The notes under the pieces were generated by a model. It saw only the letters and a program-made list of their open reading frames with translations, was not told where the DNA came from and did not search any database. A DNA stretch of 64,000 nt from Sipunculus nudus (taxonomy: Eukaryota; Annelida; Sipuncula; Golfingiida; Sipunculidae). Of this stretch, positions 1 through 12,800 are shown one piece after another. Both the position numbers and the translations under genes were made by a program. The stretch is from positions 39,439,558-39,503,557 of the forward strand of contig CM049310.1 of the NCBI GenBank assembly GCA_026874595.1, in the 5' to 3' direction. The first letter of the stretch is position 1. Each line of letters opens with the position of its first letter.

Positions 1-8
1 TTACTTAC

Positions 9-54
9 TCTGACAGCTTCAGCCTCTGCTTCAGCCTCCATACATACACGAACC
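9..54 (-). CDS. FLOT1: FLOT1 coding exon 9 (last one in the window)
   Basis: 46 bp, acceptor tttcag|GGTTCG, donor AGA|gtaagt at positions 3-8. It encodes residues 304-319, [16 protein letters not shown], the Glu-Ala repeat tract of flotillins. The remaining C-terminal exons lie left of the window. Confidence 0.9.
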
Positions 55-3000
55 CTGAAATATTAAAAAACACTCACTGTACTCTTACATAATCATACAG
101 GTCATTGTGCTGGGTTAATATGCACAAAGTTAAATTTGTATAAATATCAAAAAGTGACCTGCACTTCAAGTTTTTTATTTATGTTAGAAACAAGGGACCC
201 ATGGGTCATGGAGCTCATCTGAAGTTTGAAAATTTTGCAAATGCAAAATATGCAAAATATTCTATTGTAATGTTTTCACATATATAAGCATATGTGAAGC
301 TAAGAGGAAAGGGGCCCTTTTACTTGGTTATAGAAAAGTTCTAAATATATAATTTGCAAAACTAATACTCTGACAAGACTGTCAGGAAGAAAAACAGTAG
401 AAGTTTTGAGATACTGTGATGCATATGAAAAATTTGACTAATACCTTTATTTCACTTTAAAAGGAATAATGCATTTAAGTTTATATTAAAGCCTATTTTT
501 TAGCATATCCACTTTTTCCATTAATAGTTTTATCAGATTCATTTTTTTTATTTTCAGGTTTGATAAATTTGTAATAAAAAAATCTGAAAATATAAGTTAA
601 AGTATCAGAATTATAAGTTGCATTCATTATTTATCCAGAGTGCAGCTCATATTATGCATACACATATATTTTATTATTTTTAAATCACAAATGTTTAAAC
701 TGAATTTAAAAGAAAACTAGAATACAGGTAATACGTAGTATCCGCCAAAATAAGAGTAGGATGGGTGAAGTGAGGCATGGATTGAGTGGCAAGGGGAAAT
801 AGAGTAAGACGTGTTACATATTAGCATGGATGTCTGCCACGTAAACATGATTGTAGGTGGCACTACCTGTGATTTGAACGAGAAACTATCCAAGATGTAT
901 ACACAAAATTTCAGGTGGCAAAGACAAACCACTGCTGTGATACGAGTGATTTTTCCCCACAGCAGACAAACAGATAGCGCTGTGTAAAAATGGTTGCAGG
1001 TGGCGCCACCAGTTTTGTGTATGATAAAGAGCTATGCGAGCTCTAAATACATACAAATTTTCAGGTAGATACATCAAACCAGTCTGGAGATATAAGCATG
1101 GATGTATGCAGCATGAATGTGAATGTAGGTGGTGCCACCTGTCACAAAATCGAGAAAGCTATCCAGGATGTATATGCATGCCCAATTTCAGGCAAATTAG
1201 TCAACCACTGCAGAGATATGAGTGATTTTAACCCAAGGCAGACAAACAGACGGACTCTGTGCAAAAATGGTTGCTGATGGCACCACCATTTTTGTGTATG
1301 TTATAAAGCTATCCTGATCAGTCAAATGGTTCCCAAGATTTGTGGGTTATGTGTAGAAACAGACGCACAAATGGACACTGGGCAGAGAGGACAGGTCAGA
1401 GGTCAACAAAGAATGAGGGCAAAGCAGTTCACGTGACCCGATCATAATTCCACATCTTAAAAATTCTGCCCAGTGGTTATGGAGAGCTCTCAGGAAACCT
1501 ATGCGGCAGAGGCGGCGTCCAACTGAAAACATAGTATCCGCAAAACTCTGTTTTGGCGGATACAATAATGCCATAACATGACATCTTCAAGATTATTCCT
1601 TGAATCACTATTAAAAAGTTTTGCACATTGAAGTTTTCAGTACATGCTTAATTTTATTCACCGAAATAAAAAGATTCAGTAAATTTTTTAAAATAAAGCA
1701 TACACACACTTGGTTGAATGAGGGGCAAAAAATATCATTTTGCTAATTAACTTCTCAGCTATAATTTATTACTGGAATTAATAGTCAATTTCACACATGG
1801 TGAAGTTTTTACTCTCTGAAGTAAGGAATTATGTATCTGATGAACATCCACACATCATAGCAATACAGTTATACACAACTTAAAATTAAATTAAATGACA
1901 CAATTAAATGTGCAGTCTAATCATTGTAACCAGCTCAGTTGACTAATAGTAAACTAAGCTAAAAAGGTATCAACAGGATCAGATATCTCCCAAACCCTGG
2001 TTTATACCACTGGTGAATTCCTCATGGAGAAACAACGGTGCCTATCACAAAATCTGTCATCTCCAATGCACAAGACGTTATGTCAATATTCCCGGGTTAA
2101 GGAAAGGCCAGGTTGATACCATAATATCAAGACTGTGATAATCTATTTATATCAGTGAATGTCTTTAATTGCTGTGACATTAAAACAAAATTCCAGCATG
2201 CACCAGCTCAGCTAAGTCCCTAACACTGACCACTGGTCAAGACTTACTTGTTGGCCTCTGCGATTTTCTCCAGCCTGTACCTCTCAGCCTCGGCAGGTTT
2301 TCTGATGGTGGAATCGAGTTCTCTTTCTCGTCGGATAATCTCCTGGTCCTGGACCTGTATCTGCTGGCCACGCTCGACAACCTTGATCTGCATCTGTTCC
2401 TCTTTGATTCTCTGCTTGGTCTTGGCAGCCTATGAATATCACAGTTTTTAAGAATTTCAAATCCACAGTTTTCATTATAGAATGTATTTTTTCAAACACT
2501 ATGGTCTGTTCCACAACCCCTGTCCACCTGAATTTTCACAATTATTCCAACAAAAGACAAACTTGCCAAGCAAAACTTGCACCAACAGCAGAACGAGGAA
2601 AATGAGTAATTTTTGGTCCATACCTGCTTATTATTTAAACATTTTTAACTTTTCTGCCTAGTTGACATGTCCCATATATACAAAGTTCAGAGCATCCAAA
2701 AAAATGACTATTGTTTGTACTTTATGTATATGGTTGTGACTTACTGTGTGACATACAATGCAAGAGGAGAATACAAGCCTCGATGTAAACAGGGATCAAC
2801 AACTCTCAATCATTGGTCCAATAGTAATAAGTCCCTTTTTTGTACATATTGACTGTTATGATGACATCTGGTGGTAAGATCTCTACAGAATAGACTAGTT
2901 TCTCATAAAATGGTTTTAAATTGTTTACAGGAAAATTTCAAAAGGTAAGTTATTGTTTCCCAAACAGTCAATTATGGATTTTCCTCTTTCTGTCTAGGAG

Positions 3001-6000
3001 GCAAACAGTTTTGAAGTTCTCTGACGTGCAAAAAAATAATAGTGAAAAAGGTAGACAGGGGTTGGAGGAATGGACTATACATGGGCAATAAATGGGTATT
3101 ATACTGTACTCTATGGTTAAAGCTCAAATTAAAAATACTGCTTTTGACAGAAAAAGGATGACAGAATGTCTGCTTGTATTGATGACACACATGTTAATGG
3201 TGGGAGTAATCAGTAAATTGCATATAATCTCATACATATTCATGTATACATATAAGTATGTCCATTCTATACAGCATGTATTACCTGTAAGTTATAAGCC
3301 ATATCTGACTGGGCCTTTTTGGTTGCTACTTCTTGGTCATACAAAGCTTTCTTTAGCTCAAAGTCACGCTGGGCCTTGGATATCTCAACATCGTTGGAAA
3401 ATCTGGATGCCATCCGCAGCTCCTCAGCAAGAGATTCCTAAAAATTACATACATCACAAATAAAAAAATATTTTCTTATAATTTCATTTAGAAAAATACA
3501 TTCTATCTGATGATTTGATGTATATTTTTTTAAAATAGCATATTAAGTTTTAAAATGAGGAGATCTTCCCTAAATATTTTACAAATTTTCTTGCAGGTTT
3601 TCATTCTATTATGTACAAGTACACAACTATAACATTAATATCTGTTTATACTAATGAAGTCCCTGTCTGAAAACTGATGAATAAATGTAAAAGTTTTTTA
3701 AAGAGTAATGTCTGACATATTCTTTAGAAAGAACTAACAATTAACAGTTTTTGAAATATGTTGAAGGCATAAGTAGGGTCTATATATAGCTGCCTGGAAT
3801 ACTAGCACTAATATTTTATATTTAACATATCATTACAGGCCCCTCTTGGGAAAATATAGATATTAATATATAATATAAAGAAAACCTATGGTCATGCTTG
3901 ACAAAAATGTAAAATTAGGAATTATACAGTAGAATAACAAAACATATTTCAATAAGTGCACAATAATTGAAAACAATAGCTCAAGTTTAACAAATATACA
4001 GGATTCACTGAGAATTCACTGAGAATAAAACTGCAAGGATTGCTTGAAGAAAACATAAAAAGAATAAACAAATATTAACGTGCACATCACGGTAGCCATG
4101 ATGTTCTGCCAACTCTGACAATGAACACAAGATGGCTTTAAAAGTTACTTGGGCCATACTCAAAAATACAAAGCCGGATTTGGTTCCAAATAGCAAACCT
4201 ATACTGGTTTCGGTGAAACGGCGAAACCATCTCTAGAGCAGGTTTCAGTTTTGGTTTTTGCAAAACCATCCACTCAATAATACTGGCATAAAGGCAGCAC
4301 TGAACCAAAGTAGTGCAATTTTGTTAATCATTTTTTAGTTGACATTTTTATGTCTGTTAGCATTAAACAGGAAAAACTTGAGTTATAAACAGTCATTAGG
4401 CAGTGTTTTGAATTCGATTTTCCCTTCTATAGCCCTGTACAGCTAGAGATGAGACAGAGAAATCATGTCTCTCCCTGTCTTTGGTACATGATTATGTTAT
4501 AAACACTTGGAAGCAGTCTATTTTCATCATAACTTCAATACAAATAGGTCAAACACAATTAATCATACTCTGGCCAGGCCTCAAGGTGCCCAGACATGGA
4601 TTTCTACCTTCTGATAACATTTTCACCATTATTTCCTTTAATTTAGTTCATTAATTTGCAAAGTTATTTATAAATTATTTATCAAAAACCAACACTATCC
4701 ACTTATAAAGACAAGGTGAATGTATGCAGTACAGGTTCTCCTGGAACCGAAAATGGTTTCTTATTTTTGAGAAGGGCCTTAATTAATTGGTGTATTTCCA
4801 TATGTAAAATTTTGCACTACCTCATTACTGAATTCCACTACCCCATTACTGGACATATATGCTGACGTTCTTGAGATGTTTCTCTTGAACACAAAAATGT
4901 TAAAAGGCAAGAATCTAATATTATTACCAATTTTAAGACCTTGGAAGATTTTTTCATACATTACTGAAGTTGTCTCCAAAGGACCAACACATTATACCAT
5001 AAATATTCTTTATATACATAAAAAAAACAAAATGTGAATATACTGCACAAATAATTCAGGGTTATGGAAACCTTCATTTAAAATGGTACTGTTGATAACT
5101 AAGGCGGCACATAGTGTATCCATGTATGACCACTGGTGAATCGTCCCTGATCATTTTACTCCACAAGTCTAAATTAATTAAACTTAAAGGGGCCTATTCT
5201 GATATCTGACATTTATTAACTGAAGATAATCCGTTAAACTTTCCATAAAAATAGGCCATAAAAGTGAATACTACCATACACAGGCTGTTTGTTTTGTTTA
5301 TATCTATCTGTTAAGATTTTTAACATGTTTGGTGCCCGCTAAAAAAATCAACACACAATCAACAAGGACATCTGGTTGCAAATCAGATGAAGTGGTGGCC
5401 TAGTGGCCTAAAAACTTCCACACATAAGCAGTCCATCATACAAGGTTACACTGTTTTTCTCTTTGTCAACATTGCTGTGTATCCTAAAAGCTCGTAGATA
5501 AACAAACTCATATAGCCATCACAGGGGCCTTATAAGAATTTCTCTCAATAGGAATTAACTAGAGTTCATTAATATATATTCAGAGTAAGCCAGAATCTAC
5601 ATAAATTCCATAGATATAAGGCAGGTGAATAGCAGGCTTTAATAATCCATGGTCCCTTGTTTTTATCCAAGAACAGATAACCTGAATACTGAAGGTAATC
5701 CATTAAATGATCTGTGTCAAATAAAGCTGATATTCAAGCAATGAACAAAAAGTTTATGGAAATGAAACTTATTTTAAGAGCACTTATGTTTATCGTTTAG
5801 ATGAATATTAATCAAAACAAATTTTGTATATTCTGATTCATCAATCTTATTATGGTATAACATCCTGTTTCACTGAAAAAAAAAAGAAATATTCATTTAT
5901 TGGTCGTGAACTGATACGAACATGTGGTGACATCTGGTGAGAGAACAGCACACTATCTGGTGTTCTGTGACAGTACCAGGACAACACTCAAACAGAAAGG

Positions 6001-9000
6001 CAAATGGAACCATGCCATAAGAAGCAAACAAATGCAAGGAAGGAATTCAAAATTCTGACTACAAGAGAAATGGGCTTGGTATTTTAAACTGGACATTAAT
6101 TCTCTTACCTTTCACTTTTTTTATACTTTAAAAGTATTAAAAAAGTATTATTATTCCTTTCAAAATGATAACTTGCTGGTCTTAAACAAATTATTTGAAT
6201 TTTCTTAATGGCCAGTATTACCAAAATGAATATCATAAAATAAGAGCAAAAATTTTTATATAATAAAAACCAAGCCCAAATCTCTGTTATCAGTGACGGG
6301 GCATTCAGTCACTTCTCTGTTACCCGGATAGTAGCATCACGGCAGGCCTCTGCCTCTCCAATCCGAGCATCTCGCTTCACTTGGGAAGTGCGAGCCATGC
6401 CCAAGGCTCTTAGGTAGCCCTGTGTTGTAAAGCGGTGTGAAGTACAAGAGATACGTGTTAGTCGTGTTAACCTAAAGCTACCAGAAAGAAGTCTCTACCA
6501 CCCACACAGGAGATGTGAGGTCATACCAGTCGTAACCAGCTGCTCTTCAGGAAATCAGTTTGCAAATATTCCCTTTATTTTTAGAATTTATAAAAATGTA
6601 TCCCATAATAATATTATTTTTTTTTTTCCATACTTAAACTTTTGCACCTGTGCAGCATATATTAACAGCACTGAGTTAATATGTTACCATAATTATATGG
6701 TGAAAACAGACTACTGATATCCAAAACTTTTTTTATAATTTTCGTTTTCTCCTTTTGCTGTGCACTAGTCTACAATTATAAAAGCTAGAATTTGGACAGG
6801 GTGAAAGGGTGTTGTCTTTCTCCTATTATGTGGGTATTTGAGTCGTTTAAATTATCATAATAGGCCTATATGGACATTATTTTTACCGTCAACAGTGCCA
6901 TGAACTTTAAAGGGACATAAAGAACTGTGAAATGGCCATTATTGTGACCAATTCATTTCTGCACCAACACTCCAAAATAACTTTTTTGGGCAACTCTACA
7001 AATCTGTTTCTCTCAAGTATTAGATTTTAGAATGTGTCATTCATCAGAGGGTTTAGCAGTGAATAAATATTAAATTGGAGACCAAAATGTAATATAATTT
7101 GATACAAATATTGTTTTTTTTTTATTTTTTGTAACTTATCCAGTTCTCCCACCTAAGAAACATTTAATGTCCAAAACCAATTAATGTCCTAAATGACATT
7201 TTGGTAATTTGATAAATTTGTGAATATTTGGAATAAATAAATAATTTTTTTAAAATAATTTTTGGTGGAGGTAACCGCCTCCATTGTTTAATGCTGACTT
7301 ATTCCATTCTTAACCCAAGTATGTACATCTGCAGAGTTTCCATTTAGGTTTAGGAGTATTGACAGGGCGGTAGCACTCGCTTTCTATCATTTTTATTTTG
7401 TATCCTGGTGTCACCCAGGCCTGGTGTCTACCGCACCTGCAGGTCCTGGATGTGTATTCATCCCCATTGCTGGGTCATAACATTGAGGAACCCCAAAGAT
7501 GCACTCATATGTGAGTGATACATGGCTGTGGGGCACAGCCTTCCCATTAAGCCTGCAAATTGCTCACCCTGGGTGGGGTCCAACTTTGAAAAACCTCACC
7601 GCCTCCGCTGAGATTCGAATCCATGATCTCCCGGCTTTGATTCCTGCGCTCAACCCCTGAGCCATAGAAGCCGGTCTCAAATATTTTTTTTATATTTCTA
7701 GTTTATGTCAGCTATAGTGACTAGATTTATATATGAATTATTAATATACAATCACCAAAACATGATTCCCTTCAAGCAGCCCGTCACAAAGACCGGTAGA
7801 CCAGAGCATCATGGAAGAGAGCTAGGGTGCAAAAGTTTAGAAGATGTGCATTTTATATAACACCATCAGTATGGCGATAGGTGGGAAAGTACTGCTGTTC
7901 ACCGTCACATGGAAAGCACTATACAGCAGCGGCCTGGGCTAAAATCCTGTGGCTGTGTCCATAGCTGTCGTATTCATGTAAAAGTGAGAAATTCTAAAAC
8001 AATTCAATTACGCATGGCCTTAGACGGCCAAAGTTACAAGTCTATTGTAACATTCGGATAAGAGAGCAGTTTGGTTCCTACTTTCTGTTTCCTGTAGCCA
8101 AGGCAACACCTCATGCCAGAGAGGTCAATGAAATGAAACACTAATAAGTCTATCCTCATTTTTCAAAATTATATAAAAACAAGAATTTTTTTAATACATT
8201 CAGTCCAAATTACTCATTATAAATAATTTTCCAATAAATAATATTTCTGAATATCACAGTCATCAACACAGCCACTTCTGAAGCAGAACCCCCGTATCCA
8301 TTAGAGAATTTTTATTTTTACCCGTATGCCTGCATCTCTGCGAGCCTGTGCCTCGCCTATTCTTGCATCTCGTTTTATCTGAGCAGTTCTCCCCATACCA
8401 AGTGCTTTAAGATAACCCTGAAACATTGATCAAGTAGTGATACGATAAAGTGCATACAGAGGCATTTATGCAAATATAAACCAATGAATATATGAAGAAA
8501 ACAAGCTGATGTTGTTGTGAAAAAAAAACATGACACTGGAACAGTACATAAGTGTTTATATGAAGATATGTTCAGCTTATGACTGACCATCATATACCAA
8601 GGGTGTATAAACTCTGTATGATTTCTGGCTTTATCTTAAAGATTCACCATATTACTTTCAATAATGTTTTTTTCATTCTTCCAGATATTAAATAATGTGC
8701 AAAAAAAACTGCTAAATTTAAAAACAATACATACATATTTTGATTAAATTATACTTCAGGTATACAAAACAGGTTATGCAAATATAAAAGCTAATGAAAA
8801 GATAACTTTCTGTCACCTTTTCAATATACAGTAAATTTCTAATTTTTGGACCCCTGAAAACACACAGACTGAACATCACAGAAAAATAAGCATGACCTTG
8901 TCTTGTTGATAATGAATCCTGTGACTGAACGCTGATTTGGTAAGAACAAACAGAGCAAAAGTTCCCTAGGATTTACCAGTACATGCAATGTAATAGTGCA

Positions 9001-9768
9001 ATCCATATATAGTTTATCAGCTTGTTCAATGCATTTTATAATCCAGTTGACTTTTCCTCAATATCTTCAAATTAAACACTGTGATTGATGCATCATTCAA
9101 CAACGGAAATAACAAATACCATATACAGTTTTCCATAAACCTATAAACAGATATATACAAAAATAACAATAATCTTGATTTTTTTACCAAAAGCATTGGT
9201 TAATTATCATACCAGTAGTTGTTTTTTACATGAATGGCTTAACAGACTCCTTTATTTTTTTACATGAATGACTTAACAGTTTCTTAAAGACTCCTCAGAA
9301 ACATCATGGGAACATGAATAATATAAACATTAATTATAAGAAACAAACTTTTAATCTTTGAATATCTAAAGATTCATCCAACATGAATATTTTAAATTGA
9401 TGAAAATTAATATTCATACCAACCTCATCATCACGAATGTCCTTCAGCGTATAGCTAACCACACTGATTCCCATATTCACCAAATCTGAAGACGCCACTT
9501 CGAAAACAGCTTCTGAAAACTTCTTACGGTCTTTGTAGATTTCCTACAACCCAAACATGAAACTTGTATCATACAAAATCAAGGAGTACATTGTTAATTT
9601 AACAAATTAATGAATTATCTGTAATGCTCTACAATTTAAGATTTAACTTTTCCACTGGAACATTGAAGAATTCATACCATAAGACATTACAAAAGTACCA
9701 ATGACATATTTGATACCTTGCCCATTAAAAAGTTGTACAAAATATCTGAGAGATATATATTAATCCTG

Positions 9769-9821
<53 letters not shown>

Positions 9822-12800
9822 ATATATATAAATAATAATAATTTACATACATGTTATATTTGCATATGGTATATAAATTAAATATCAAAAGGGGCTTAGA
9901 CAAAATTTAATGGAAATTTAAGAATACAAAACATATAAAAGTGCTTTATATCTAACATAAAAAGAGAATATACTACATATCTGGAAACAACTTGAAAACT
10001 TGAAGCCACCAGGATAATAATTCATTCATTTTTTTTCTTAAAACTTTCACTGACAAACTGTGAATTTGCCTTCAAGTCACCCATCCTTAAGACATAACAA
10101 AATCAGATGCCAATATGTAAAGTGCCTGAGCTTAATAAATTATTCCAAACAAGTCATGCTTTTTCTGCGTGAGTATTTTCACAATGTTGATAGCTGAACT
10201 AGCATGCCATTGCCAAGATATTTATCTTTTCATTATTCAAAACAGGAGACTTAAATGTATCTGTTATTTTTTTTTAAGCCAGAAGATATAGATACATCCA
10301 ATTGCAAGTTCTAATGTCTAGCAATTGTGTGATGATTTAGGTGAACACTGTGATGATAAATCCTAGCTTTCATAGCTTGACTTATGAATGAGGTCACAGT
10401 GACCTAATTAACAAGCACAGTGATCCTGATCAACGGTTAATAATGAAGCAATAGTGACCAGTTAGCTCTGTTAATGGAAATACACAGAGATAGACAGAAG
10501 AAAGAGCAAAGGTGACCTCTATGGCTAAGCAGAATATTAGAATGATTAATGTATGGATTAATTGAAAGAAAAGCCAGCATTTTAAAGCCTTGAGTAATAT
10601 GGGAATCACATGAAAAGGGCAGGACTTATCCAGAAGAAGGTTCAGGGGTTAGTGTTTTCATGGATCAGTCCCCGGTTACCTCATATTTAAAGAAATCCTG
10701 GATCAAGCCCTCAAGGCACATGCTTTCTTCCTTGTACTGCACTGGTGTTTTAATTATCAGAGCCATAGATGCTTATATTGGTGAGGAGGACGGTCTTTGC
10801 GAGAAGCACACACAGTTCCCTCAGGACAAACCAGTGGCATTCCATTGTGTTTAAGCAATGCTAGCTGGCCTAGGTTGTTATTTGGGACATATGTAGCTAA
10901 TTAGGTTAAAGAAGCTACTTGAATGGGTGCTCACAACACAAAATTAATTAATAAAATACAGTAACCTCAAAAGAAAGTTAGCCCTGTCACAAAATACTTA
11001 AACAATGGCTGTTCATGTTTTATTTTAATATTTTAAGCCTTTAGATTAGCAAAACAAAATTAAGAAATATCCAGTAAAAATATTTACACACCTTGCACCA
11101 GGTTTGTTAATTAAAAAGTTTTATTTGTTTCATCCTTACAAATATTAGTGTCCTATATATTACTCAATTATACTTAATTGGCTAACTAAATTGTAATGTT
11201 CATTTGTTAATTTATTAAGCATATTGATTAGTATTGTCCCTGCCCATATTACTGACAGATACATAAAGCTTGGTTACCCCTCAGTAACAATTGTATACCT
11301 CGACTGTCATGTGGGCCATAATGGCACGCTGGTGACCTTCAAGTGTCTGGTGGGCAACATCATGAATTTCTCTGTCAGATTTACCCAAAAATAACTGACA
11401 TGCCATTTGTAACATCTCCTCATTTGACCCCTGAACTTTGACCTAAATAAAACCAACCAAACTGAAAGCTACCATGCCATAACACAGACTTCACTATCAG
11501 ACATGCAAACTGATAATCAAACCAATAGTAAATGAATGTACAACACAGGAGTGGTATAACAAAAAAATGGACACCATTTCTGTAAACAAAAGAGAAATGT
11601 GATAACATCATTTGGGTTAGGTATATCCATCAAGATGCACTTTACAAGGACAAAATGTGTTAGTGTTTGACCAGGTGACATGTGGTAAAGTGTAATATCT
11701 TTGGCAAAACTGTTCTTATATATATACAGGTAGTCCTATCAGGAAGGTGGTTTAACATGCAGGATATTTTGATCACATTTCACTACACTCAGCATTCTGG
11801 GAACAGTACCACACAGTGAGGCTTGTAACTCTGAGGTGGGATTCTCACATTCAACACCGGTGAGATCAGTTTCATTCCCTTGACTTAAAACATACGGGTG
11901 CAAGGTGACATTTATATGCAAATTGACTTTTTATGTCTGCTGTTATTGTGTCTGACAGGATAAGGGTAGTTGGTTTGCAGTCAGATATCACTTAGGTGTT
12001 AGTATCATCTAATTTTACATTTTGCCTTTCTGGTCATTCTCACTTCTTTTACAACCCTCACGGTTCATTTACATAAAGGCTTTCAGGACATTCCTGGGCC
12101 ATTTTTGGCATTTTCTAGGACAAAATAACTGCTATAATATGTGATATAAATAATCTCTAAAGATGGTAACTCTTATTATTAAACAACCTTGACAAAAGAG
12201 ACAAGAGTCTTAGATTACACTAAATCAACAACAATCAAGCTAAAACAAAGGTTTGAATCAGTTTATAAAGCTAAATTAAAGTTTGACAGGATAACAGTAC
12301 ACACAGCACAAGTCTGTAGACCACTTTAACAACATACATATGTTTTGGTACACAGATTTTGACCTTATTTTTATAAACTATGATCCAGCCAGTTTTCCAG
12401 GATATGCTCTCAATAAATTCTGGGATATGCCCAAAAATCTAGGCCTTTCACAACATGAATTTTCAAATGGCAATTTTCCATGACTTTACTTGAAATCAAG
12501 GATGCATACGAACCAGGAACCCTTGAGCCCACTGACTTACAAAATTTTGTGGTTAAGATCATGGCCAGGGGGATCATCTAGGTGAAGACTCCAGACAGAA
12601 TGAAATGCCATGGACCTTAAGTATAACAGCACACTTTATCTTGCATTATGTACACATTTTGCTCATAAGAAAATATTGGGCCAATCCTGGATTTGAACCC
12701 TTGTCAGTGGTGCACATGTCTGGCAGTATTCCCTAGGGAGACAGTTCAGTCTGCTTTTATATGCACCCCGTAAAAGTTGTCAAACAAGCAAAATTAGGAA

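Noticed and set aside
3092-3463. 123-residue plus-strand open frame
   Set aside because: It is antisense to flotillin exon 7 and its flanking intron; the minus-strand reading matches flotillin exactly.
7611-7664. A tRNA gene
   Set aside because: A- and B-box sequences are present but no paired acceptor stem or anticodon arm is evident; the ~415-bp unit fits a SINE.
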